Notes: generated by a model from the sequence alone, not told the origin. DNA of 64,000 nt from Heyndrickxia sp050281185 (GCF_050281185.1 NZ_JBNNWS010000006.1:186001-250000); one strand, 5' to 3'; positions 15,966 through 24,646 are shown, numbered from the stretch's first letter. Made by a program: numbers and translations.

Positions 15966-16913
15966 TTGATAATCAATGCAGAAATAATAAATCAACCATA
16001 TTCAGGGCGATACAAGGAAAGAATTTATGACGTTTTAAGCCCATGGAATTCCCAAAGTTGGACTTGGGTAAAATTTGAAAATGAAGATTTTAGTGAATGG
16101 TGTGGTGAATTTAGAGGATTACCATGGGCTGTTGCATTATCAAAGAAGTATAACAACGTTCTAGTCCTAACTTCGGATTATTTATTTAAAATTGATTGTG
16201 TCAGTGGAGAAATAACTGAATATGAATCGCAGCCTCAATATCATAGTTTAACAGTATCACCATTAGGAGATTTCGTAATAACTGATTATTATGATATTGA
16301 AATTATTAAATCAACATTAGTAGACGAAAACAAACTCTCAGCTCAGCAAAAAGTATATTTTTTTCGTGACAAGGAAAGAGATATCGCTATTTTGTCTTTA
16401 TTTTTAGGTAGCGGTATTCGAGTTAATGAATTATCTAATCTCCGCTTGCGTAATTTGGATTTTGAGGAAAAAACAATAAGTGTTTTAAGAAAAGGTGGGA
16501 AACTCGATACGATTCCAGTTGTACCAGAATCTATGGATGATTTAAAAAAATATTTAACTATACGCTCTACTCGATATCATGCTACTAAAGAAGATTTCGA
16601 TTATGTTTTTGTTAAAAAAAGCAACAATATTGCCTACCCCATCTCAAATCGAGCGATTGAAGATATGGTAAAGAAGTATACAAAAGCTTTTAAATCTAAT
16701 AAATCAATGTCTCCACATAAATTAAGACATACTTATGTTACTAACTTAATGGAACAAGAAAATGATATACATTTATTGATGAGACAATTAGGGCATACCT
16801 CAACAACTACAGCAGCTCTTTATTCCAACCCTGAGCAAGAAAAGGCAAAACAAGCCGCTATTAAAATGGGAAATAGGAGAGAACAAAGTAACAATACTCC
16901 TTTTCATTCGTGA
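15966..16913 (+). CDS. Chimera: unrelated N-terminal half joined to a XerS-like tyrosine recombinase catalytic domain
   Basis: One continuous frame of 315 aa made of two parts. Residues 1 to about 117 (INAEIINQPYSGRYKERIYD, many aromatic residues, then LTVSPLGDFVITDYYDIEI) look like the start of a WD/beta-propeller-like Bacillus protein. From about residue 120 (NKLSAQQKVYFFRDKERD) the sequence is the C-terminal domain of a tyrosine recombinase close to XerS. The catalytic set is present: Arg in GSGIRVNELSNL, Lys in RKGGK, H-x-x-R in SPHKLRHTY, His in LGHTS, Tyr in AALYSN. The recombinase core-binding domain is missing, so activity is doubtful. It probably arose by deletion or illegitimate recombination at about 16314-16330. 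Confidence 0.75.
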   Translation: MIINAEIINQPYSGRYKERIYDVLSPWNSQSWTWVKFENEDFSEWCGEFRGLPWAVALSKKYNNVLVLTSDYLFKIDCVSGEITEYESQPQYHSLTVSPLGDFVITDYYDIEIIKSTLVDENKLSAQQKVYFFRDKERDIAILSLFLGSGIRVNELSNLRLRNLDFEEKTISVLRKGGKLDTIPVVPESMDDLKKYLTIRSTRYHATKEDFDYVFVKKSNNIAYPISNRAIEDMVKKYTKAFKSNKSMSPHKLRHTYVTNLMEQENDIHLLMRQLGHTSTTTAALYSNPEQEKAKQAAIKMGNRREQSNNTPFHS

Positions 16914-16934
16914 AAAGGAGTTAATTATTTTTTA
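16896..16934 (+). terminator. Terminator with a TTCG tetraloop
   Basis: ACTCCTTTTCA (16896-16906) and TGAAAAGGAGT (16911-16921) make an 11-bp perfect stem closed by TTCG, followed by TAATTATTTTTT. The stop codon of the chimeric gene lies in the stem. Confidence 0.85.
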
Positions 16935-17022
16935 TCTCTGTAAGCCCCCATTCAAACAACGCATATAAATGATCAGCACCCCTTAGTACAATAATCATAT
17001 CAATTAAGGAGGTGCTATTCCT

Positions 17023-17217
17023 ATGTCACAACAAAAACTAACAATCGTCCCCGTTTCAATACATCCAGAAGGTAAAAATACTATAACATCCACAGCTTCG
17101 AAAGATCCTTCAAATAGCGTTTGCACAATCAAAATTGCAGCTGCTGAAATTTCCTTCTTCACCGGCGTAGATGAGCACATCATCCAAACGGTCATGAGGG
17201 AGTTGAAAAATCTATGA
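17023..17217 (+). CDS. Hypothetical 64-aa protein
   Basis: Small soluble protein with a clear ribosome site: AAGGAGGTG stands about eight bases before the ATG. The sequence starts MSQQKLTIVPVSIHPEGKNT and ends with a helix VDEHIIQTVMRELKNL. No domain, signal peptide or membrane span was recognised. A related-looking small gene directly downstream (17239-17481) carries an internal stop, so the pair may once have been an operon. Function unknown. Confidence 0.6.
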   Translation: MSQQKLTIVPVSIHPEGKNTITSTASKDPSNSVCTIKIAAAEISFFTGVDEHIIQTVMRELKNL

Positions 17218-17238
17218 AACATGATTATACAAGTGTAA

Positions 17239-17481
17239 ATGATTGATAAAAGAGTAATCAAAGACAATGACCATGAAATAGATGCTGCTTTACAAGAAAT
17301 ATCAGACACAACAATTTTATTGAATTTCCAAAAAGCAGCTGTCAGCTTATACCCACATTTAATTCCAATCCATGCTTTTGCCTAAGATGCTTGGGACGAC
17401 ATGATCATGCAGAAACTTATGACAGTGAAAAACATAATTAATCAACTAACAAGTACAAAGCTTGAAGATCGATCAAGTTAA
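17239..17481 (+). pseudogene. Small hypothetical gene interrupted by an in-frame stop
   Basis: ATG at 17239 opens an 81-codon frame ending at TAA 17479-17481, broken by TAA at 17383-17385 (codon 49). The reading continues sensibly after it: HLIPIHAFA-stop-DAWDDMIMQKLMTVKNIINQ. A single T-to-A type change of a tyrosine codon (TAT or TAC) would explain it. No strong ribosome site was seen. Family not recognised. Confidence 0.5.
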
Positions 17482-17548
17482 TAACTGGCAAACAACCTAA
17501 AGATATATTAACCTTAATAAAATGAACTTTTAAGGGGGGGAATAGATT

Positions 17549-18508
17549 ATGATTAAATTTGAAAATGTATCGAAAAGATATCAAGACGATACGGTTGCAG
17601 TTGAATCCTTGAATTTGGAGATCAAAAAAGGTGAGTTTTTTGTTTTGATTGGTCCAAGTGGTTGTGGAAAAACAACGACTCTGAAAATGATTAACCGATT
17701 GATTCCTTTATCGGATGGGACGATATTTATTGATGGGAAAAAAATAAGTGAGTATGACATTCATGAATTAAGATGGAATATTGGTTATGTTTTGCAGCAG
17801 ATTGCTCTTTTTCCTCATATGACCATTGAAGAAAATATTATGATTGTACCTGAAATGAAGAGATGGGATAAGAAGAAAATGGGCAAACGAGTGGATGAAC
17901 TGTTAGAAATGGTTGGGTTGGAACCAGAAAAATATAAGAATAGAAAACCAAATGAATTATCAGGTGGCCAGCAACAAAGAGTAGGCGTAATCCGTGCATT
18001 AGCAGCTGATCCGGAAATTGTTATTATGGATGAGCCTTTTAGTGCCCTAGATCCAATCAGTCGAGAAAAATTGCAAGATGATTTAATAAAACTTCAAAAA
18101 GATATAAAAAAGACGATTGTGTTTGTGACACATGATATCCAAGAAGCGTTTAAATTAGCAGACCGGATAGCTTTAATGAAAGATGGAGAAATTGTACAAA
18201 TTGGTACTCCCAATGAGTTGCTTCATCATCCAAATAATGAATTTGTCAAAGAATTTATTGGGGGACATGGTGAATCAAATGATCCTGAACATTTTCAAAT
18301 TGAACAAGCCATCCTTGCTTTAAATCAAGATAAAAAAATAAATGGCACAATTGCCTATACTAGCACTTTACAACAGGTATTAGAGGCATTATTACAAGAT
18401 GATCAACTTGGGGTTGAAAAAGAAGGGGATATTATAGGAGTGATCACGAAAGATTCGCTTATTCAGTCGCTTGCATCATCAATGAAAGCAGGTGTTCGAG
18501 GTGAGTGA
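17549..18508 (+). CDS. opuFA: Osmoprotectant ABC transporter ATPase, OpuF type
   Basis: ATPase of a compatible-solute importer, 319 aa. Walker A GPSGCGKTT, Q-loop GYVLQQIALFPHM, signature LSGGQQQR, Walker B IVIMDEPFSALDP and H-loop FVTHD are all present. The C-terminal 70 residues hold only one CBS-like segment (GIITKD-type GVITKDSLIQSL). It overlaps the next gene, which fuses permease and binding protein; that two-gene layout is the OpuF arrangement described in Bacillus infantis, distinct from four-gene OpuB/OpuC. GGGGGG lies about eight bases before the ATG. Confidence 0.88.
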   Translation: MIKFENVSKRYQDDTVAVESLNLEIKKGEFFVLIGPSGCGKTTTLKMINRLIPLSDGTIFIDGKKISEYDIHELRWNIGYVLQQIALFPHMTIEENIMIVPEMKRWDKKKMGKRVDELLEMVGLEPEKYKNRKPNELSGGQQQRVGVIRALAADPEIVIMDEPFSALDPISREKLQDDLIKLQKDIKKTIVFVTHDIQEAFKLADRIALMKDGEIVQIGTPNELLHHPNNEFVKEFIGGHGESNDPEHFQIEQAILALNQDKKINGTIAYTSTLQQVLEALLQDDQLGVEKEGDIIGVITKDSLIQSLASSMKAGVRGE

Positions 18509-20018
18509 ATTCTATTCTACCTTTATGGCGAGAAAAAGTGATTTATTGAGTAACTTATTAGAGCATATTGAGATATCTTTTATTGCTCTTTTCATTAGTT
18601 TATTAATTGCCATCCCACTTGGAATCTATTTAACAAGAAAAAAGAAAATTGCTGAATTTGTTATTGGCATTACCGCTGTATTTCAAACGATTCCTTCATT
18701 AGCCTTATTAGGTTTGCTTATTCCCCTCGTTGGGATTGGGAAGGTTCCTTCGATCATTGCTCTTGTCATCTATGCTTTACTACCAATCCTACGAAATGTA
18801 TATACGGGAATTAAAGAGATTGATCCTAATCTAATTGAAGCTGGGAAAGGCTTAGGAATGAATAATCGCAGGTTGTTATTTAAAGTAGAATTACCTTTAG
18901 CCATGCCTGTTATTATGGCTGGAGTTCGTACAGCAATGGTATTAATTGTGGGAACAGCTACGATTGCTGCCTTAATTGGTGCTGGCGGACTGGGTGATTT
19001 AATAACAGTAGGGATTAGTCGAAACGATACAAATCTCATTCTCTTAGGAGCTATTCCTGCCGCATTACTTGCATTATTCTTTGATTTTATTTTAAGAAAA
19101 CTTGAGAGATTATCCTTTAAAAAATCGATGATTTCATTTGTAACGATTATCTGCATCGCTTTTGTATTAATTATTGCCACTACGTTTATTCAACCTAAAA
19201 AAGCTGATTTAGTGATTGGTGGAAAATTAGGTTCTGAACCTGAAATCTTAATTAATATGTACAAGCTATTAATTGAAGAAAATTCTTCACTAACAGTTGA
19301 GCTCAAACCAAACTTGAATGGGACAACAATGGCTTTTAATGCTTTAACATCAGGAGACATCGATATCTATCCAGAGTTTACGGGGACAGTCATTGCTGAT
19401 TTAATAAAAGAAAAGCCAAAAAGTACAGATCGACAAGAAGTCTATCATCAAGCAAAAGATGGAATCAAGGATCAATTCAATTTAGTGTTGCTTAAACCAA
19501 TGGAATATAATAATACGTACGCTTTAGCTGTTACTTCAAAATTAGCTAAACAGAATAATCTAACATCCATTTCTGATTTAAAAGCAATAGAAGGAACGGT
19601 TCGTGCTGGATTCACACCAGAGTTTCCAGAACGTGAGGACGGTTATTTAGGTATTCAAAAGCTATATGGGATTAAATTTTCGAATGTAAATGTGATGCAA
19701 CCGGAATTACGCTATAAAGCAGTGGATTCAGGCGAAGTGGATGTTGTAGATGCATACTCAACAGATAGTGAACTAAAAAGATATAATTTAGTTGTATTAG
19801 AAGACGACCAACAACTGTTTCCGCCATATCAAGGCGCACCACTATTAAAGCAAGAAACACTTGATAAGTATCCAGAATTAGAAGCGATCTTAAATCGATT
19901 AGCTGGTAAAATTACGGATGATGAAATGCGGGAAATGAACTATGAAGTGGCGGTTGAAAAGAAAAAAGCTAGTGTAGTTGCAAAAGAATACTTAGAGAAA
20001 AACAACTTATTGAAATAA
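18501..20018 (+). CDS. opuFB: Osmoprotectant transporter, fused permease and substrate-binding protein (OpuF type)
   Basis: Second half of the OpuF-type system, about 505 aa. Residues 1-220 form a ProW-like permease with about six helices and the coupling loop EAGKGLGMNNRRLLFKVELP. One more helix leads to an extracellular binding domain from about residue 235 (KADLVIGGKLGSEPEILINM) to the end, with the OpuBC/OpuCC-like NGTTMAFNALTSGDIDIYPE and VDVVDAYSTDSELKRYNLV motifs. Such fusions import glycine betaine and related solutes. GTG 18501 follows AGCAGG; a GTG at 18492 is also possible. The overlap with opuFA implies coupling. It is the second betaine-type importer within 9 kb. Confidence 0.9.
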   Translation: MSEFYSTFMARKSDLLSNLLEHIEISFIALFISLLIAIPLGIYLTRKKKIAEFVIGITAVFQTIPSLALLGLLIPLVGIGKVPSIIALVIYALLPILRNVYTGIKEIDPNLIEAGKGLGMNNRRLLFKVELPLAMPVIMAGVRTAMVLIVGTATIAALIGAGGLGDLITVGISRNDTNLILLGAIPAALLALFFDFILRKLERLSFKKSMISFVTIICIAFVLIIATTFIQPKKADLVIGGKLGSEPEILINMYKLLIEENSSLTVELKPNLNGTTMAFNALTSGDIDIYPEFTGTVIADLIKEKPKSTDRQEVYHQAKDGIKDQFNLVLLKPMEYNNTYALAVTSKLAKQNNLTSISDLKAIEGTVRAGFTPEFPEREDGYLGIQKLYGIKFSNVNVMQPELRYKAVDSGEVDVVDAYSTDSELKRYNLVVLEDDQQLFPPYQGAPLLKQETLDKYPELEAILNRLAGKITDDEMREMNYEVAVEKKKASVVAKEYLEKNNLLK

Positions 20019-20042
20019 ATATGTTACTATTTTTGCATCAGG

Positions 20043-20078
20043 AGCTACTAATCTTAATGATGATTGGTAGCTTTTTTG
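20043..20078 (+). terminator. Terminator of the opuF operon
   Basis: AGCTACTAATC (20043-20053) pairs with GATTGGTAGCT (20062-20072), then TTTTTT. Confidence 0.85.
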
Positions 20079-20159
20079 CTCTAACGGAAAGTTGGAGAAG
20101 GGATATGTGGGAAAAAGGAGAATATGTAAGAAAAAGAATTGCTAAGGAGCTTGGTAGGT

Positions 20160-21104
20160 ATGCTTCATATGAATCTAATCAAAAAATTTAAAACCTCTTT
20201 TCAAATAAAATTTTCAAATGACTATCGTTTTTTATGTCATTTAATGGGGAGTAAAACGATTGTTTATGATTCAAATTCATGGGAAAAAATAGCGGAGCTC
20301 AGTAAACCTAAAAATCCTAGCTGTATTCAGTTCTCGCAAAATAATGATTACTTATACATAAAAAACACAATCGGTACTATATGTATGTATGACACTTCAG
20401 AATTTCAATTAATTAAAACCATAAAATCAAACAAAAAAGTCCATTTTGTCGAAGGGGATTTTGCGTTAACGAATGCACCATTCACAATCCTGGATACTCT
20501 TAAAACCAAATGCGGCAATCAATTAGCATTAGTCAACATTGATAGTGGAGAATACAAGATTCTTACAGACTTTGATGACTCAATAACCCTTTTCGATTAC
20601 CATCATATGATTCCAAGTGAAAATTCATACCTCTTTACTTTGAGCTATGTAAGCAACAAAACAGATAGTCGAGAATATAAACTACTAAAGGTTTCAAATG
20701 TTAATAGTGAGCCATCTATTACAATAATTGAAAATCAATTAAATTTACACTGGAACTCTGCTATTTATGACTCAATTCATCAAGTTTATATTTTGATCAA
20801 TAATTTTGAAATTACCATAATGGATTCAACTTTTGATAACGTATTAAAGCAAAAAACGATTTTAGAAAACAACAACGATACAGATAAAGGATATTTCTAC
20901 CATATTAACCAATCCAATAATGGGCAATTTATTATCTTAACGTACAGTAATCAAATTTATATCTTAAGGTACGATGATTTACAAGTTATACGTGTTGAAA
21001 ATCTACCATACGCTTGTTTAGCTCAGTTCAGTGATAATAATCAATATTTATTAATTGGTACTTGGAATAATGGTTACATTTTAGAGAATGATTTGATTGA
21101 ATAG
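20160..21104 (+). CDS. WD40/beta-propeller-like hypothetical protein
   Basis: Soluble protein of about 315 aa built of repeating beta strands. Recurrent patterns such as F-S-N-D-Y-R-F-L, F-S-Q-N-N-D-Y-L-Y-I, N-N-G-Q-F-I-I-L and F-S-D-N-N-Q-Y-L-L-I end in short VYD/MYD-like turns, which is typical of degenerate WD40 or propeller blades. No signal peptide, so it is probably cytoplasmic. ATG at 20160 has AAGGAG about 11 bases upstream; ATG 20169 is an alternative. It stands alone. The N-terminal half of the chimeric gene at 15966 has similar blade-like motifs. Partner unknown. Confidence 0.65.
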   Translation: MLHMNLIKKFKTSFQIKFSNDYRFLCHLMGSKTIVYDSNSWEKIAELSKPKNPSCIQFSQNNDYLYIKNTIGTICMYDTSEFQLIKTIKSNKKVHFVEGDFALTNAPFTILDTLKTKCGNQLALVNIDSGEYKILTDFDDSITLFDYHHMIPSENSYLFTLSYVSNKTDSREYKLLKVSNVNSEPSITIIENQLNLHWNSAIYDSIHQVYILINNFEITIMDSTFDNVLKQKTILENNNDTDKGYFYHINQSNNGQFIILTYSNQIYILRYDDLQVIRVENLPYACLAQFSDNNQYLLIGTWNNGYILENDLIE

Positions 21105-21181
21105 TTAGATACAAAAAAATATACAACTTTAAAAAGCCTTACTATATTAGTTGAGGCTTCAATAGTTGTGTTGTAAAAGAA

Positions 21182-21205
21182 AAAGCACCGCGTAATAAAG
21201 TGCTA
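21182..21205 (-). terminator. Terminator of the 93-aa gene
   Basis: On the minus strand AGCAC and GTGCT form a short stem followed by TTTTTCTTTT. Confidence 0.5.
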
Positions 21206-21218
21206 AAATTAAACAATA

Positions 21219-21500
21219 TTAAAAATCGTCAAAATCATCTTCTTCGTTTTCGAATTCTTTAATTGCGATAAGTGACCCTAAAAGAAATTGATAATAAGCA
21301 TAATTGTTATTACTATTTAATGATTTGTATCTATCTATTGCTTTTTCAGTGATAGCCGTATCGACATAATAGTTCTCTAAATATAGGATTACTTTTGATA
21401 CCCAAGCCTCAAAGTTTACTGAATCAAAAAACTTACCAACCGTATCATCTTTTGCTTCCGATTGTAAGGCATCACCAGCTTTTATTAAATTGTCAATCAC
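21219..21500 (-). CDS. Hypothetical acidic 93-aa protein
   Basis: Helical acidic protein starting at GTG 21500 with AGGAGG nine bases upstream. It begins MIDNLIKAGDALQSEAKDD and ends in a very acidic tail (EFENEEDDFDDF). No domain, signal or membrane span is recognised. A small zinc-ribbon gene lies 50 bases upstream on the same strand, so both may be co-transcribed. Function unknown. Confidence 0.6.
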   Translation of the reverse strand: MIDNLIKAGDALQSEAKDDTVGKFFDSVNFEAWVSKVILYLENYYVDTAITEKAIDRYKSLNSNNNYAYYQFLLGSLIAIKEFENEEDDFDDF

Positions 21501-21550
21501 CTATTATACCTCCTTCTGTCTACTGACTTTTTCCCTATAATGATGAACAA

Positions 21551-21700
21551 TCAATTTACTTTTTTATAAGCTCTTCTCTCAGCATAATTAGAACAGGCAA
21601 GGCAAATTTTAATAGTTTTGCCTTTATCATTCTTATATTTCCGTAAGGGTTTGATCTTTCTTTTACACATATTACATTTATTATCGAATAAACTAAGCAT
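21551..21700 (-). CDS. Small zinc-ribbon protein, 49 aa
   Basis: Gene starting at ATG 21700 with AAGGAG seven bases upstream. The product has two Cys pairs in ribbon spacing: CNMC near residue 9 and CLAC near residue 33, with a basic linker (KRKIKPLRKYKND) and basic tail (AERRAYKKVN). It probably binds one zinc ion and possibly nucleic acid. No named family. It is followed 50 bases later by the 93-aa gene. Confidence 0.6.
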   Translation of the reverse strand: MLSLFDNKCNMCKRKIKPLRKYKNDKGKTIKICLACSNYAERRAYKKVN

Positions 21701-22102
21701 TTGTTACTCCTTCCTTCCTCATACTTCGATATAATGAGACTATTTTCCTGCTAAGTATATACGACTAAAATTCAATTATTCTTTAGTATTTGCAAAATAG
21801 ACTTTTAATAAAATTTTTAATAGAAATTTTGTGTAACTTTAACAGTGAGTAATCTAAATACTAGTGGATGAAAAAAGGTTTACATATTATTGTTACGAAA
21901 TTTGAGGAACCAGATTGTACACCATCTTTAAAGGCTATGGATATTAAATTCTCGTGAAGAAAATGCGGCTAGCTTTTTTCAACAATTGAATAGCCAGCCG
22001 CATGCCTTTATTTGTTTTAATAAGTTTTAAGTCTGACAACGAAAACATTAAGTAGATATTAAGTAATTACTAGAATATAGCATGGAGAAAAAACATTTCC
22101 CT
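21701..22102. other. Intergenic stretch with a hairpin, no clear gene
   Basis: A 29-codon frame at about 21869-21958 (MKKGLHIIVTKFEEPD) lacks a ribosome site. ATGCGGCT and AGCCGCAT form an 8-bp stem at about 21963-22003 that may end the minus-strand gene at 22103. Confidence 0.35.
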
Positions 22103-22906
22103 CTATTCAGCAATAAAATAATCCTTCAAAAATGTAAACCAAACCTCATGCCCTTTCTCACTCGGATTACTTTCATTATCTAGATAATCCATAATCTCTT
22201 CTGTTTGCGGATTTGGCCATGCTGACCAATGATCAAGATAGTCGAAATCATTTTCTTTTGCAAAGTCTTTTAATTGCTCAACTTGTTTTGGATAATTAAT
22301 AGCATTGTAAATCGGGTTGGAAGGCTGCAGCATAATAACTGTCTTCTCATTTTTCCCTTTTAACGCATTGACCACCATTAAGATGTTATCATGGTTAGTT
22401 TCTACTCCAATACCCCCGCTATTATCGTTTAATACAAATGGTTCAAATAAAACAAGATCAGCTTTTTCGTTAGCTACTTCGTTGAAGCGTTTCTCTAGGA
22501 TAAAATCATTAGATGTTTTATCAAATGAAAAAGTAACCACTTGAAGATGCTCTTTTCCATACGTCTCTTCCATCGCATTTTTCAATTGGTTGGCCCATCC
22601 GTGATCATCTCCGAGCTCTTGGGAACCAACAATGGCTATTTTAAATTGCTCTCCTTGTTTCATCTTCTTTTTAAAAGTATCTTGTGCATCTGTCGGCCAG
22701 TTTTTTATGTATGATAAGTCCATATTAGGTGTTATGGTTTCTTTATTATCTGATTCGTCTTGATTGCTTGTAGTTTCCGTATCCGTGACCGTATCGGGAT
22801 CCTTTGCAACGGATGAAACAATTGTTCTTTCCTTCCAATGGATATTCCCCATCACTAGAACAATGGCACATATAATAGCCGCCACTGTAGGTAAAATAAT
22901 TTTCAT
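22103..22906 (-). CDS. SGNH/GDSL-type hydrolase, membrane-anchored
   Basis: Extracytoplasmic esterase-like protein of 267 aa. An N-terminal hydrophobic segment (residues 3-20) is a signal anchor, followed by an acidic low-complexity linker to about residue 60. The hydrolase fold starts at FKIAIVGSQELGDDHGWANQ, where a modified GDS block places Ser near residue 95, and ends with the C-terminal NPSEKGHEVW block containing the catalytic His. Proteins of this type often add or remove acyl groups on polysaccharides. It is divergent from the exopolysaccharide operon, so action on that polymer is a reasonable inference. The start codon ATG is at 22906. Confidence 0.75.
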   Translation of the reverse strand: MKIILPTVAAIICAIVLVMGNIHWKERTIVSSVAKDPDTVTDTETTSNQDESDNKETITPNMDLSYIKNWPTDAQDTFKKKMKQGEQFKIAIVGSQELGDDHGWANQLKNAMEETYGKEHLQVVTFSFDKTSNDFILEKRFNEVANEKADLVLFEPFVLNDNSGGIGVETNHDNILMVVNALKGKNEKTVIMLQPSNPIYNAINYPKQVEQLKDFAKENDFDYLDHWSAWPNPQTEEIMDYLDNESNPSEKGHEVWFTFLKDYFIAE

Positions 22907-23067
22907 AAAAAAACCCCCAAATAGAATAATTAAGTAGTTTTAATGCACTAATTTACCAAATTCACTTTAATTTATCTTAGTTTTGTAGTTTAATAATAAA
23001 AGGTTACAAAAAGATGACAATTTACATAAAAATTATGACAAATATCACCAAAAATTTCAATCACTTA

Positions 23068-23076
23068 TGATATAAT
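23068..23076 (+). promoter_or_regulatory. Extended -10 promoter of the exopolysaccharide operon
   Basis: TGATATAAT is a TGN-extended -10 box, 37 bases before the first gene. No good -35 is seen, as is usual for extended -10 promoters. GGAGG follows at 23103. Confidence 0.55.
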
Positions 23077-23113
23077 AGTACGCGTATTTTTAAAAACTAC
23101 CTAGGAGGAAATC

Positions 23114-23857
23114 ATGGAGGAAACGATAAGTTTAAAAGAATTAATGCAAACATTGCGTAAGCGATTGGGTTTAATCGTAATTATTACGATGTTGGCTGTT
23201 ATGATTAGCGGGGTAGTAAGCTACTTTGTATTAACTCCAATCTATCAAAGTACAACACAGCTTCTAGTAAATCAATCAAAAGATGATCAAAATCTTTATC
23301 TTAATAATCAAATTCAAGCAAACTTGCAATTAATAAATACATATAATGTAATCATTAAAAGTCCAGCTATCTTAGATAAAGTTATTGATAATTTAAAACT
23401 TGATAGTACGGTTGATGAACTGAATAAAAAAATATCCGTATCTAATGAAAAGGATTCCCAAGTTGTTAATGTAACTGTTCAAGATCCAGATCCGAAAATG
23501 GCAAAAAAAATCGCAAATAATATTGCTTCAGTATTACAAAAGGAAGTTGTCAATCTAATGCGAGTGGATAATGTGAAAATTTTGCCTGATGCTAAGGCAG
23601 GAGAAAAAATCTCTCCTGTTAAACCAAGACCAATGATGAATATTGCGATCGCATTTGTTGTTGGACTTATGGCTAGTGTCGGTCTTTCATTCTTACTTGA
23701 ATACTTGGATAACACGATCAAAACAGAGCAGGATATCGAAAAAACATTAGGATTACCTGTACTAGGTGTAATTACTACGATTGAAGAACACGATGAGATA
23801 AAAGGAAATATTCGTTCCGAGAAAAAAGCACGAGTAAGAGGTGAGACGATTGGCTAA
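23114..23857 (+). CDS. ywqC: Polysaccharide co-polymerase / BY-kinase activator (Wzz domain)
   Basis: Transmembrane modulator of the tyrosine kinase encoded next, equivalent to B. subtilis YwqC (TkmA) or EpsA and to staphylococcal CapA. Two membrane helices bracket the extracellular domain: residues 19-41 and about 175-195, the second preceded by the proline motif SPVKPRPMMN. The extracellular part has the Wzz core (TPIYQSTTQLLVN). The cytoplasmic C-terminus (about 200-247) activates the kinase. Length 247 aa is typical. AGGAGG lies six bases before the ATG. It overlaps the kinase gene by a few codons and begins the locus. Confidence 0.9.
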   Translation: MEETISLKELMQTLRKRLGLIVIITMLAVMISGVVSYFVLTPIYQSTTQLLVNQSKDDQNLYLNNQIQANLQLINTYNVIIKSPAILDKVIDNLKLDSTVDELNKKISVSNEKDSQVVNVTVQDPDPKMAKKIANNIASVLQKEVVNLMRVDNVKILPDAKAGEKISPVKPRPMMNIAIAFVVGLMASVGLSFLLEYLDNTIKTEQDIEKTLGLPVLGVITTIEEHDEIKGNIRSEKKARVRGETIG

Positions 23858-24545
23858 TAAAAAACAGAAATTCATGGATTCACGACGAAAGCTCATAACA
23901 AAATTGAGCCCGAAATCGCCGATTTCCGAGCAGTTTCGGACGATCCGTACAAACATTAACTTTTCTGTTGTCGATCAGGAGGTTCGCTCCATCATGGTTA
24001 CTTCCTCTGGACCGATGGAAGGGAAGTCAACAACCGCTGCCAATTTAGCAGTTGTATTTGCACAACAGGGGAAACGAACTCTACTAGTCGACGCAGATAT
24101 GCGGAAGCCAACTGCACATTATACATTTGGCCTTACTAATTCGTTTGGATTAACGAATGTGTTAACAAGACAAATGGAGCTAGAGGAAGCTGTGGATAAA
24201 ACGGATATAGAAAATCTGTATGTACTAACATGTGGACCAATCCCACCGAACCCAGCTGAATTATTAGGTTCTCGTGCGATGAATCGCTTATTCGAAGAAT
24301 TAAGTGAAGCATATGATTTAGTTATATTTGACACTCCGCCTGTATTAGCGGTTACCGATGCTCAAGTGCTTGCCAATAAATGTGATGGTACCGTCCTTGT
24401 TGTATCAAGCGGAAGAACGGAAGTTGATAGAGCTGTTAAATCAAAAGAATTACTAGTCGCAGCACAAGCAAAAATACTCGGTGTCGTATTAAATAATAAA
24501 AAGTCGAAGGATACTAGCTATTATTACTATTACGGAGCTAAATAG
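23850..24545 (+). CDS. ywqD: Bacterial tyrosine kinase (BY-kinase) of polysaccharide synthesis
   Basis: Cytoplasmic BY-kinase that autophosphorylates on C-terminal tyrosines and controls chain length and sugar-enzyme activity. Walker A GPMEGKSTT (near residue 55), Walker A' LLVDADMRKP (near 82) and Walker B LVIFDTPPV (near 160) are intact. The C-terminus has the tyrosine cluster SYYYYYGAK. TTG 23850 with AGAGGTGAG just upstream is preferred; the frame also allows GTG 23841. It overlaps the activator gene, so the two are coupled, and a cognate phosphatase gene follows. Length 231 aa is normal for the B. subtilis YwqD/EpsB type. Confidence 0.92.
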   Translation: MANKKQKFMDSRRKLITKLSPKSPISEQFRTIRTNINFSVVDQEVRSIMVTSSGPMEGKSTTAANLAVVFAQQGKRTLLVDADMRKPTAHYTFGLTNSFGLTNVLTRQMELEEAVDKTDIENLYVLTCGPIPPNPAELLGSRAMNRLFEELSEAYDLVIFDTPPVLAVTDAQVLANKCDGTVLVVSSGRTEVDRAVKSKELLVAAQAKILGVVLNNKKSKDTSYYYYYGAK

Positions 24546-24646
24546 ACAACATTCGACAAAATACACCTGTTTTACTAGATGGATATTCGTAGTAAAATAG
24601 TACTATATCTTAATTTTGAGATATTCACTAAAGGAGGTAAATTGCG

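Noticed and set aside
15966..16913. Integrase of a prophage or integrative element
   Set aside because: The DNA-binding half is missing, no attachment repeats or phage genes are near, and the protein is closest to the housekeeping XerS type.
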